From assembly GCA_021442155.1 (NCBI GenBank), contig CM038221.1, positions 26,937,906 through 27,001,905 of the forward strand: DNA of 64,000 bases, given 5' to 3'. Under the pieces are notes generated by a model. That model was not told the DNA's origin. It saw nothing but the letters and a program-made list of their open reading frames with translations, and did no database searches. This document shows, one piece after another, positions 50,713 through 62,342 of this stretch. The DNA is from Cymbidium sinense. Its lineage: Eukaryota > Streptophyta > Magnoliopsida > Asparagales > Orchidaceae. The translations under genes and the position numbers were made by a program. The stretch's first letter is position 1; every line of letters begins with the position of its first letter.

Positions 50713-50811
50713 TAGGGTTTAGGGTTTAGGTTTAGGGTTTAGGATTTAGTTTTAGGGTTTAGGGTTTAGGGTTAGGGTTTAAGGTTTAGGGTTTAGGGTT
50801 TAGGGTTTAGG
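50713..50811 (+). repeat. Interstitial telomere repeat tract (TTTAGGG)n
   Basis: About 14 units of the plant telomere repeat, G-rich strand on the plus strand, with several 6-base or substituted units (AGGTTT, AGGATTT, AAGGTTT). It starts eight bases after the end of LTR G and runs directly into the broken end of LTR I. Confidence 0.95.
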
Positions 50812-50880
50812 GTGGCCCCTTAAGTGTAATCTCTTTCTTTTAGGGTTATATTTTTATTAGAGTGGCCCCTTAAGTGCAAT
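50812..50880 (-). repeat. Duplicated breakpoint segment of LTR I
   Basis: GGCCCCTTAAGTG plus AATCTCTT occurs twice, at about 50814-50835 and 50865-50886, separated by a stray TTTTAGGGTT and by LTR sequence (ATATTTTTATTAG). The second copy continues as normal LTR I. The first looks like repair filler next to the telomere tract. Confidence 0.7.
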
Positions 50881-53800
50881 CTCTTGCATAAAATATGATT
50901 AGGCTAATCACGGCCTAACATCCAGTCTACGAAACATGCACTCTAATAACCAGTCTATAATAGTACAACACAAAACAAACATGCATCAAACCATACGCCG
51001 CCCTAACATAAAGCTAGAAGTGGTGACTTAATCTTATGTGTGTGTTAAGGCTTGTATGGTATGTCCTAGCTAGGTTTTAGAGTTATCATTCTCTAAGTAT
51101 GAACAATGTTTAATTATAAAAGAGTGATTTTACTTTAGATGGTTTAATTAATTTACAAATTTTACTTAATATTTTCTTTTATTTCATTTGACCCACACTT
51201 AACAACTACATGTTATAAAGGGAAAGAAAGAGAGGATCACTCTCTTTTATCCCTACCTTAAGTCACACTAAAGGAAATTAATTAATCAATTCCCTTTAGT
51301 GAATGACTTATTACATGTTTTAATTAGTCCTAAGTTTATGTTCACTTTAAATAAACTCATTCAATAAGAAAGGCATCTTAAGATTAGTTAAAATGAACTA
51401 CTATCACATAACACATGTTTATTCATTTCTTTCCATCATGTATAGCATGCATATGATTAAATCCTAAGCATAGCTATATATACAATTTATATCTTAGCAC
51501 ACTTAAATGATGAATGTGAGTTAAAGTGTTTGGAATTAATATTTCATTTGACTGAATGATTTTGTCATATTAATTTAAATCTCTATCTAAAATCTTATGC
51601 AAAAGCATAAAGAAAGAACCTTAAATCACATGACTAATCAACTTAACCAATTAAGAAAAGTATGAATGCATATCTTTCTTTTTTTAATAGAAAGAGTAGG
51701 GTTTTCATTCATTAGCTAAGTACACATTCACATGTACAAAAGTTTTAAGCATATCCAGACTAATATACCCGCTAACATTCTTACTTATATTAATCAACAC
51801 GTGAATGTAAGGAAGAGACTTTATTTCATACACTAAATTTATATTCACTTGTATTTCCTATGTATATATAATTAAAATTATAATATATATGTATACTCAT
51901 TCATTAATAAACTTTCAAAAATATATTTGAGATTTAATAGTGATACTAGCCACACATATTTTTAATTTAAATCAACACATGTAATTTGACATAAAATAAA
52001 TTATTTTAATTAATTAATTTTAAAAGAGATGGATGCATAAATCATATGACATACAACATTTGGCATGATTGGAAGGAAATAAAATAACACAAATATATGA
52101 TTTCATTCAATCCAACTAAGTCCTAAGGACAATCAAACTAAATAAGGTTATTTAAAATAAACCAAAGTTCTTTAATGTCATTTCATTTTCATGTTTGATT
52201 TGATTTAAGGAATGTGAAATTGGTTTGTTAATCCTAATCCCATCCCCCATGTGTGAGTTAATTTGGTTTAATGAAGAAGAATTAGGTTGATTTTATATCT
52301 TAATTAGGTTAGGGTGTGAATTAAGTCAATTAATTATCCTTACCTATGTCACCTTAAGTTAATTAACTAATTAATAATGAGCCAATATGATATGCAACCA
52401 CATGAAAAGTAAATTAGTAATTCTCTTAAGAAATGAAAGGGGTCTAATGCAATTGGCTCATGATTAATAGTTAATTAGGCTTAAGGGATTTGATTAATTA
52501 CATTTATGGTTTTCTTACACATGTAAGCTAACCATAATTTTATTAAAATCCTTTAGACTATTAAACATCTAAAGGGCTACCCAAAATTGATTGAAGGTAA
52601 TTAGATGTGAATTGGATTTTAGATTGAGTTAATTAAGCCCATTAATCCATTTGGTTATGCATTAAGCATGTTCAATTAATGAAATGAAATTAACTTAAGA
52701 AAAGATATCAAGAAAGAGACCTTAATCTCAATCCCTAAGTACTAAATTTGATCACTTAAGCTCTGATTTTATCTTGAAGATTAATTAACTAATTAAGCAA
52801 TTAATTATCTCATTAATCATTAATTAATTTGATTATCAAAAGTAAAGAAAACTTAGGAAATGAATTAGGAAAAATATCCCAATCACATTGCCTAAGCTCC
52901 CTTATTGTTCAACAGAGAGAATTAGGCTTAAATAATTAATTAAGTCACTGTTCATTCACTAATTATCACTAATTAAATTAAGAGAGTGATTAAGGCTTAA
53001 TCTATTAATTTTTCTAATTAAGCAACCAATAAAATCCTAGAAAAATAGGGGAGGCAGAGGTCATCCCTTTAAACATCCACAGAAAAATTTGAGCTTAATT
53101 GGGTGATAAATTAAGGAGTAATTAAGCTAATTAAATTTTTATTGAACCTTAATTAAGCTAAAATTACTATTCAAGATTAAGTAATAATAATTTTTCTAAT
53201 TTTTACTCAAATTCCTTCAAAATGAGCCCTAGTTTGTATTTTTTTTAGATTTTTCTAGGATTAGTTATGATTTTTAGTAGTTCAGGGTTAAAAATAGATT
53301 AATTAAGCCTAATTAAAGCCTTAATCCCGTCGAGCCACGTGGCAGCTAACATGGCACACTAATGCGGTGCACTCTCTACATGATGCGATGAAATTGGCCA
53401 CTTGTCATTGCCGCTCGACTGACGGGCAGACATGTTTTCCCGTGGATCGTCCAATCTAAGATCGACGCCACGATTTAATCCACGGTTAAGGAAATCAGGG
53501 GATCTAATGTGCGAATTGATCACATCCATCTATTTTAATCATAAGGAATGGATGGCCCATGATCTTTTTCCTTCACGGGCAATGAAAGATGGTTGTTGCA
53601 CGTCTTTCCCCATTGGATTGAGCTCACCCGAGCTTGGATTGCCTCAAAAATCATCCAACACCTTCGAGGAAGGGAGATGCACATATCCAATGGCGAAGAT
53701 TTTCTCAAATGCACATTCACTTCACAAAGGACTAAACAATTTTCACTAAGGAGATTGATTTTGCAAAATTACCTCACCGAAGCTAATGTCCGGTGGTGGG

Positions 53801-56661
53801 ATCAATGGAGGTAGCTTCGTCTAGTAGAGATGAAACCTGTTGAGAAGATTCAGGTTTGATTTGGTGTAGAATGCTTGGTCGACCAATCCATGTAAGAGCC
53901 TCGACTTTGATCAAACTCTAATCTATGGTGGTCAGGAAGGCCCAGGGATGATTCAGTTGGCTTCAACGAAGTATGAAGATGGTGTGGGTGTGAGGAATTG
54001 GTATTTGATCAAGTGGAGGAGGAGTATTGCATGGGAGAAGCTTGTCATGTTTTGGCTTTTCTCAAGGAGAAGGAAATTTTGATCGAGGAAGCTCGAGGAG
54101 ACTTTTGGGAAGTCTCTGGGATTTTGAAATTGCTTAGGAAGTCTCATGAATCGAACATGTGTCATTTTTGCTCGAATTGAGGGGTTATACCCCTCAATTG
54201 CATTTGATGGATGAATGAGATCGCTTCCAGAAATTTGGCCGATTCAGCACCGCCAGCCTACCAGAGGGGTCACCATTGGTGCCAAGTGGCTCGCCATGAA
54301 TGGTTGAAGCCATATCAGGCCACCCAAGGGAGGATTTGGGCAAATGGTGTGGGATTGCTCCTTCCTTATGTCCATGGTGGGTTCGGCCATGAGAGGAGGA
54401 AAGTAAGAGATTACCTTTGGTCCATGGCAAGTGCTAGGTGTGTGTAGAGTGGGCTAAGGTGTCTTAAGAATGCCTCATTTGGCAAGCGGAGGGTTGCTAT
54501 AGGAAAGGCAAAGTGGACTTTGCCACTAATGGCAAGAATCCTATGCAAAGAGCTTTGCATATTGGTCAATTCCCTTGGATTGGGTCCCACTTAGATTTGG
54601 GCTAGCTTGGCACTGACTTATGGTCAGTTTGGGTCAGGTTAGGTCATCCACCAAGGTTCCATAAAGTGGCTTTGGGTGATTTGGCCTCATATGGTCAAAA
54701 TGAGTTCATCTTTAGTTTGGGTTAGGTTGACCGATTGGTCAAATTCGGTCAAACCAAGACTTAGGTTTAGTTCCTATGATGATTTAGGATGTTTTGGTTC
54801 AAATGATTTTGATTAAATTGAATTAGGCTTGAATAAGACTCATTTAGATTCAAAATGGTCAAATAGTTTAAGTTGACCGATTTGACCAATTTGACCAAAT
54901 TGGGTTAGTTTAGGTGTTGAGTCAAGTTCAATTGGTTGATTGAAAGTAATTGTAGGCTTTGGTTTGGTTTAATTTAGAATTAATTTGGATTTTGGCCAAT
55001 TTGACCCTTTAGGTCAATTTAGGCGAGGTTGGGTCAAGTTGACCAATTGGTCAAATTAGGCACAATCATAGCTTTGGCCAAGTTCAATAAGTGATTTGGA
55101 ATGAACTTGAGCCATTGGTTGTAATCAATTTGGATCAAATCATGATTTGACCCTTTTTGACTTTTTAGGCCAATTTGGGTCAACTTAGGTCAAATATCCA
55201 ATTGGACTTGGTTTGGCTCAATTGATGGTTTCATCATATTCAATCATTGATCATGAGTGGGTTTGAGTCAATAGTTTCAATCAATTTGGCATATGGTGGG
55301 TTTTGGCTATTTTAGGTTTATTTGGGCTAAAGGTTGACTTGGTCAAAGGACCAAGTTGACCTGATTTGACCTAATTCAAGGTAGTTGATCACCTTAGAAT
55401 GATTGTTGATCATGATATGAGGTTTGAAAGGGCTTAGTTCAATCCAATTTGGGTTGGATTAAAACTTGGCTCAAAAAGGTCTTTTAGGTTACTTTGGATC
55501 AAGTGGACCTAATTAGGTCAATTGGCTTGATCATGGCTTGATTCAAGTTTAATTGAACTCACATACGAGCCTAGGATGAAGATATAAATCCATTTGCAAT
55601 TGGTTTGAAGCCAAATGAATTTTGGTTCATATGATAATTTCAAGTCAAAGGGGTCAACATGGGCTTGACTTAGGTTGACTTGGGTTTGGTTTGATAAATG
55701 TAGTTTGTATTTATATTTGCGTAAGTTATTGAAGGGATGATTGAATCATGAAGAAATCCATGGGTTTTGAGTTTATTTTAGTATCATTTAGCCAAGTTCA
55801 AGAATTTGGCTAAAAAGGCTAAAATTGGGAATTTGATTTGATTTGGGTTTGATTTTGGCCACTTGAATTTATATTTCATTTATATTTGTGAATGTAAATG
55901 AAGATATAAATGATTCATAAGAAAATCACTTGGGTTTGGAGTGATTTGGAAGCAAATTTGACCAAGTTGAGGGATGTAGGTCAAAAAGGCTTAAGTAGAG
56001 AATTGATTTGGTTTGATTTAGTTTGATTTGATTTGAATGATTTGAATTTAGATTTCATTTATATTTGTGAATATAAATGAAGGAATGATTGATAAAGAAA
56101 TCAATTAAGTTTGGGTAGATTTAAAGGGGGTTTTGGCTAAACATATGAAGGTGGTTCATATGGCTTCAGATGGAATTTTGAAGTTTGAATTTAATCATGG
56201 GTTTCAATCATTTGGAGTTGGATTTGATTTGGAATTTGGGTTGGGATTTGATTTCAGATCAAATTTGATATTTGAGAAAATTAATTGAATTGGGGTTGAT
56301 TTAAATTTGGTTAAGGTTAAGTCCATAAGATAAAATCAAAGGGCTTAGGAAGGGATTTGGAATTTGAATTTAATCATGTGTTTCAATCATTTGGAGTTAG
56401 ATTATGATCTTGGATTTGAATTTGAGGTTTGGTTTAGAAGAAGGAAGCAAGGATTGGGTTTAAGGCTATAGGGTAGGCAAGTCTTCCTAAATCCATAAGG
56501 CATAACCTCTTCCTATGGCTAATCCTTCTAAGTCTCTAGGCTTAGGTTAAGTGTTCACCTAATCACTAGAAGTGTCTTAAGACTAAGGAGCTTTGAGTGT
56601 CTACAAGTGTCCTAGATCTATGATGAGGAAGTTGAGAGCTCACTCAAAAATAAGGTCAACA
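50840..56661 (-). mobile_element. LTR I: 5' part of the split minus-strand LTR F/I
   Basis: Read on the minus strand it starts TGTTGACCTTATTTTTGAG at 56661 and follows LTR C through the equivalent of 25349, where LTR F would resume at 25364. F plus I give about 7.76 kb, the full family length. It includes AT-rich subrepeats (about 55870-56090), the TTGAC field (54600-55720) and the U3 middle. Open stretches at 53432-54447 on both strands have no counterpart in other copies and are not credible genes. Flank at the LTR start: ATACT (56662-56666). Confidence 0.87.
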
Positions 56662-56860
56662 ATACTTTCAAAAAGATTATATAAAGACACTTTTTAAGCT
56701 TGTTTGTGAATAATTTATATAGGGCTTCTGAAGAAGTTGGTGTTCCATTTGTTCGTTAAGTGAGTTGATCAAGAAAAAAAATGTTTTGAGCTTTATTTTT
56801 AAATGAACCAATTATAAATAGATCTTTATTTGATCATATTTAGCTCATTATTAGGGGGGC

Positions 56861-56888
56861 GTGTGTGTCTATATATATATATATATAA

Positions 56889-56922
<34 letters not shown>
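56861..56922 (+). repeat. Compound (GT)(TA)(GA) microsatellite
   Basis: GTGTGTGT, then about nine TA units, then about sixteen GA units with one AA interruption. Confidence 0.95.
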
Positions 56923-56929
56923 CTTAAAT

Positions 56930-57320
56930 ATGATAACTAGCCAAATTTATCTTTAGTATAGAAGATATTTCAATAGGAAAGACTAGCATGAGTTATGACC
57001 AATACCTTCTCATGACCTTACAAAATCTCTGAGTTTTAACTATACACCAAATTCTCTAAATGTGACTTAAAAGTGATGAAACATTTTATTTCTTGGTCGT
57101 TGAGTTAGTATGACATGAATTTTTATGTGTCCATAGACTATCACAATGAATGTGAACTATGATTGATTATTATAATGGAAACATGAAGCTTCCTTAAATT
57201 GGTGTGCTATTATCAAAGTTTTGTTCCAACATTCTCTCAACAACATTCATATATTGGTAAACTAGGTCATCAACATATGCGCCTCACTAGCTAAAGTTGA
57301 CTAAATAGAACTACTTGAGT
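56930..57320 (-). pseudogene. Decayed Ty1/copia RNase H remnant
   Basis: On the minus strand, MLEQNFDNSTPI (about 57195-57235) resembles the copia RNase H segment that precedes the C-D-N motif. HCDS follows at about 57140-57160. A later frame has RDFVRS followed by a KSL-like and NIFYTKDKFG stretch (about 56940-57030), in the order and spacing of the conserved copia end. Stops and frame changes are frequent. This is the only trace of a second retrotransposon superfamily in the window. Confidence is limited because the match is short. Confidence 0.4.
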
Positions 57321-58799
57321 TATAACTTAGGCTAATAGACATATTTTTGGGATTAAAATTTGAAGGTGGTATTTTTGTGGCATTCAAGTTAAGGACTTCA
57401 CCAATCATAAGAGTTTTAAGTTGTTTATAAGCTAAAATAAAATCAATCTTATATTGTGAAGGGATTATGATAAAGAGAGATTGAATATTACTCTATTAAA
57501 GCAAACATATTCATAGACACTTTAAATAGAAAGTTAATCATAAAACCAATAAAAGATTAGCATTATTATCAACATAAATAAGTTAGGTTGACTTATCAAA
57601 CTATAAGAGGATGTCCACAATTTATTTAGTCAAATATAATGTATTTAGGAAGAGATCCAACATGATGGATGTTGATTAATAGGGAAATAATTGAGTTCTA
57701 CATTTACCATAGAAGGGTAAAGCTAAAAGAAAAAAAATATGATAATTTGATAGTGTCATTTCATATAGGAGATTATAAGAAAAAAGAAGAAAAATAGGTC
57801 AAGTGATATAAGTCTAATAAATCCTATCTTAATTAGTGTAAAGTACTTACAAAAAAATCATATTATTAATATTTAGATATTAAAAAAAAAATAAAATTGA
57901 ATATGGTTCATTAATTCCTTAAAAGGAGCACATCATTTAAGATTAATTATGCTCTTAGACACTGCTAAAAGATACTCTTGATAAGAGAAACATGCATGTA
58001 TTCTGGTTTAATTAAGTGTGCATTAAGAAGTTGACTATGATTTAAAATCAATATCTTAATAAAGTAATATGTGCTTCAAAGTAGATTATATCACAAGTTG
58101 AGGGTGAATCAACATATATAAGTGTATGATTATCTTTCCACAATAAAAATTTAATGCAATAATAATATAAAAAAGAAACAAAAGTCAATAGGCATGAATG
58201 GGATCAAAAGGTGAAGAATGCAAGTAAAGAATTTAAGCTAAACATCATTTAGCCATTAAATCGGTGAACTCAACTAATGATGATACATTCTATTAACAAT
58301 CATGAATTACATTGTGAGAAAAGGCTCATGATCTCAAAGTAAAAAAGAAAATGTAGATTCTTAAACAAATGATTCTACTCAGTATATATGGAGAGGATAT
58401 ATGGCGTATAATTCATAAAAGTATAACAAAAGCTTAAAGAAAATGTGAAATGAATATTTTGACTATCTAATTCAAAGCTAGCTATTAGACATAATCTTCT
58501 TTGGATCAAGATTGTTGCTACCTAAGTACAATCGCTAAATAACCACTTAAGTATATTTAATTTAATCATGCCACCAGCCAATATAGATGTTGCAAGAATA
58601 TTTTAAGGGATATGAATGTATACAGAATTATATACATTTAAGTGAACATGTTTAATCATATATATATAAATAGACTATGATGTATATGTGTGCCAATTAG
58701 GATTGGATACTAATAATCTCAACTTTCTACCCCTTCAAGAAAAAATAAAAGGAAAATTCTAATTAAAATATTGGCCCTCAGACCAGAAAATTTTAATTT

Positions 58800-58948
58800 T
58801 GAGAAAAATATTTTCTTAAGGGGCTATTTGGAAGAAAGAATTTTGGGTGTAAAATAAAGTAAATGTCATGGGTTTTAACTTTTTTGTGTTTGGCATGGTG
58901 CAATGTAAAATTTCTATGATAATGTAATGTATTTAGAATACATTACTA
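58800..58948. other. Possible MITE or hAT-like fragment
   Basis: AAGGGGCTATTTGG at about 58818 and TTTGTGTTTGGCATGG nearby resemble ends of small plant DNA transposons. The near-perfect palindrome AGTAATGTATTC/AAATACATTACAT (about 58925-58946, read either way) abuts the end of LTR K. No matching second end is seen. Confidence 0.25.
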
Positions 58949-61900
58949 TGGTGAATTTTTTTTATTATTCTCATCTTCATCTAAAAATGAATTAAATGAA
59001 AACAAAAATAAAACTTCTTCTTTGCTGGACACCAAATCCATAGATTTTCTTATTAGGGTGATCGAGTATGACATTGAAGAATGATGTACTATTTTACGAG
59101 ATAGAAGTCGCCAACCTACAATGGACCAAATCACCTTAATAAGGACTCCTATGGACAATGGGTCTTCTGATGTACCAGAGATTCTTCCCCTACTTTACAT
59201 GAAAAGTAAAGCAAGGTTTATTTTAAATTAGGTTTGTTAAGTTCCCTATGGAGGCAAGCCCCAATAGTAATTACATCTTAAGAAATGAGATTTCTTAAGA
59301 ATACTCTTGATTAAGGTAAATGATCATTATCTCCAAAGAGTTTAAAGATAGGACTATCAATCAATTGGTTATTTTTGGAAGATCAAGTGGGATTGATCAA
59401 AAGAAGGAAGTTATTATTGAAACTAAAGGAAAATTAGTAGAGGATGCTCACGATGCTAGGAGACCTAGCGAGCATCCCAAACTATCATATGGTTGGGCTT
59501 TATATTTTTGAGTTTGAAGAGAATTATTTGTTTGAGTTGAATTTTTATTAGAAATCTAGGACTTACAATTCCATGATACAAGATCATGGAAATGCCTAAG
59601 ATGTGAGGATTTATACTTGTATCCCGCAAAGAGAAGTAGCAATCTCTGAACCTAAATCTAGGGAGCTTTGGTGAGGGCCAAGGCACAACCTAAATATAAG
59701 GTAAAAAATGGGTATCTGGTTTACCTCCACAAGAGAGGATAAACCACCCGACAGTTTGAACTTACAACCGCCTGAGGGTGGCCGCCAACTAACTCCTCTT
59801 ATGATTTTAAATACATGTAGGTAAGTCTTATGCTTTTGCAAGATATCTAAGTTATTGTTTACTTAGAAAGAGACTAAGTCCCTCACCTCCTATGGCTTGG
59901 TTGCTTGGAAAAGACCTTGGGTGAGCTCAACTTGCCTCCCTGATGGTGCTTGCAAGAGCAATTGAACTTTGGTTGGCTATTGAGTAAGTTGGAACTCTCC
60001 CTCACCTCCCCTATTTTTGGCTTACGCAAAATTGAGAATGGGAATTTCAAATGAGCTTAAGAATCATTAGGGAAGCTTATGGATGTTTGCATTTGATCCT
60101 CTGAGCTCAGTTGAATGCAAGGTCAATGAATTGGAATGGAATGAGGAGTATATCTCCCCCTACTTGAATTGGATGGTCAAGTTCATTTTTCCATTTTGAT
60201 CAAATTGCTCTCATAGAATGGGTTGTTTAGGTTGTTAGGAGTGTCATGTGATCCAGTTTTGGCAGAGGAGTGAGAGTGTGGAGGTGCACATGGGTTAAAA
60301 TGAGTGTGAGAGGTGATCCATGTGAAAAAATTTGAGTGGAGGGGTCAGTTTTGGCTTTAGGTTGGGTTTGGCCAACCCAAACCCATTAGGTCATGAACAC
60401 CACCCTCCTTGGTGTCCAAATGGTCCACTAGAAGTATGCCAAGTAGTCTTGAGTTGGAATATGATCAAATTCCAAGTGAATTTGATCATAGGTTACTCTT
60501 TGACCAAGGAGAAAAATGGTTATTTGGCTTTGATTTTGATTTAGGCAGATTTGATGTGATTGAAAAATGGGTTGTGCCAATGAATTTGGTGTTGATTTGA
60601 TATCATTTGGCTCAAGTTGACACATTTAGGTCAAAATGGGTCAAGTTGACCAATTGGTCAAATTGGGTCAAACCATGGGTTAAGTCAAGTTTATATGACC
60701 ATTTGGAGTGTTTTGGTATCATTGGTTTGGTTCAATTTGATTTATATTTTATTTTAGTTTATTTGAGTTCACTTAGGTCAAATCAGTCAAGTTGACCAAT
60801 TTGACCCATTTGACCTAGTTGGGTTAGGCCATGGGTTGGATTAGGCTTTGTTGATCATTTAAAATATTTTACAAGCTTTGATTTTAATCAATTTTGGTTT
60901 GATTTGATTTTAGTTGATTTGACCTTTTAGGTCAAGTTGGGTTTATAGTTAATTGGGCTAGGTTGGGTCTAGTTGGCCCATTGAGGCTTTGGTCAAGTTT
61001 AATAAGTGATTTAGAATGAATTTGACCTATTAGTTGCAATCAATTTGGCTTAGATCAAGATTTGACATATTTTGACTTTTTAGGTCAAATTGGATCAAGT
61101 GGCCAATTGGGCTAAGTTTTGGCTCAAATGATGACTTGGTCAAGTCAATCATTGATCATGAATTTGTTTTGATCAATAGTTTCAATCAATTTGGCCTATG
61201 GTAGATTTTGGCTAGTTTGGGTTTCATTTGGTTTAAGTGTTGACATGGTCAAAGGCTAAGTTTGATTTGGTTTGACCCAATTTGAGTGATTGATCATCTA
61301 TTGATGATTGTTGCTCTCAATGTGAGGCTTAGATGGGCTTAGTTCAATCCAATTTGGGAAGGATTAGAATTTGGCTCAAAAAGTACTTTTAGGTCACTTT
61401 GGGTCAAGTGAGCCTAAGTGGGTCAATTGACTTGATTAAGGCTTGATTCAAGTTTGGTTGAACTCACATATGGACTTATGATTGAAATATAAATCCATTT
61501 CAAGTGATTTGGAGTCAAATGGGTTTTGATTCATTTGACAATTTCAAGTTCAAAATATGAACATGGTTTGATTTGGGTTTCAGTTTTGAATTTAGTTTTG
61601 GTTTGATGATTGAAGTTTATGATTGAATTTGGTTTGTGATTGAAGGATTGATTGTTTGAAGAGAAAATCCAAAGGTTTGAATTGATTTGAGTTGGATTTG
61701 GTTAAGTTCAAGAATTTGACTTGAAAGAGTTTAGGTTGGATTTTTGAATATATTTGGATTTCAATTTTGAATTGGTTTTGGGTATTTGATTTATATTTCA
61801 TTTATATTTGTGTGTATAAATGAGAATATAAATGAGTTATGAAAAATCTTTTGAGTTTGAATTGATTTGGATTTTATTTGAGCTAAGTCCATAAGATGAA

Positions 61901-62342
61901 ATCAAAGTGACTTAGGAAAGATTTTTTTGGATTTGAAATTGATCATGAATGTCAATCACTTGGAATTGATTCATGATTTGAGAAAATCCATTGGAATTGA
62001 TTTAAGGTTTGAGAAAATCAATTAAGTTGGAATTGATTTGAGATTTGATTTGGAATTGGTTTGAGCTTGAAGTTGATTTGGATTTGAATTTGATTTAAAT
62101 TTGATGTTTGATTTGAAAGAAGGAAGTAAGGATTTGGTTCAAGCTATAGGGTAGGAAAGTTTTCCTAACACCCCTAAGGCATGACCTATTCCTATGGCCA
62201 ACTCATCTAAGTCTTTAGGGTTAGGTTAAGTGTTCACCTAATCACTAGAAGTGTCTTATTACTAAGGAACTCTTAATATCTAAGATGAGTCCTATGTCTA
62301 AGATGAAGAATTTAAAAACTCACTCCAAAAGTGAGGTCAACA
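58949..62342 (-). mobile_element. LTR J/K: minus-strand 3' LTR with a 4.2-kb internal deletion
   Basis: On the minus strand it starts TGTTGACCTCAC at 62342, follows LTR C to the equivalent of about 22200, then jumps at about 59882 to the equivalent of about 26390 and runs to the LTR end at 58949 (TTCACCA). The deletion removes the promoter block. U5 hairpins remain, including the best example of the first one: TCTTAAGAAAT with ATTTCTTAAGA (59276-59300). Because 3' UTR repeats of the same family precede it (62343-64000), it is the 3' LTR of a minus-strand element whose body lies right of the window. Confidence 0.87.

Larger units (their letters stand above)
56662..58948. other. Older flanking DNA between two minus-strand LTRs
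   Basis: Very AT-rich sequence without similarity to the LTR family. No intact gene is visible. It contains a compound microsatellite, a decayed copia remnant and, near its right end, a GGGGCTATTTGG motif with a palindrome. Between about 57420 and 58780 I see nothing I can assign. Confidence 0.6.

Noticed and set aside
50713..50811. True chromosome end
   Set aside because: The tract is only about 100 bp, has degenerate units and continues into LTR sequence on both sides.
53432..54447. Cluster of ORFs of 60-105 codons on both strands
   Set aside because: They lie inside LTR I; the equivalent parts of C, E and J do not keep these frames open.
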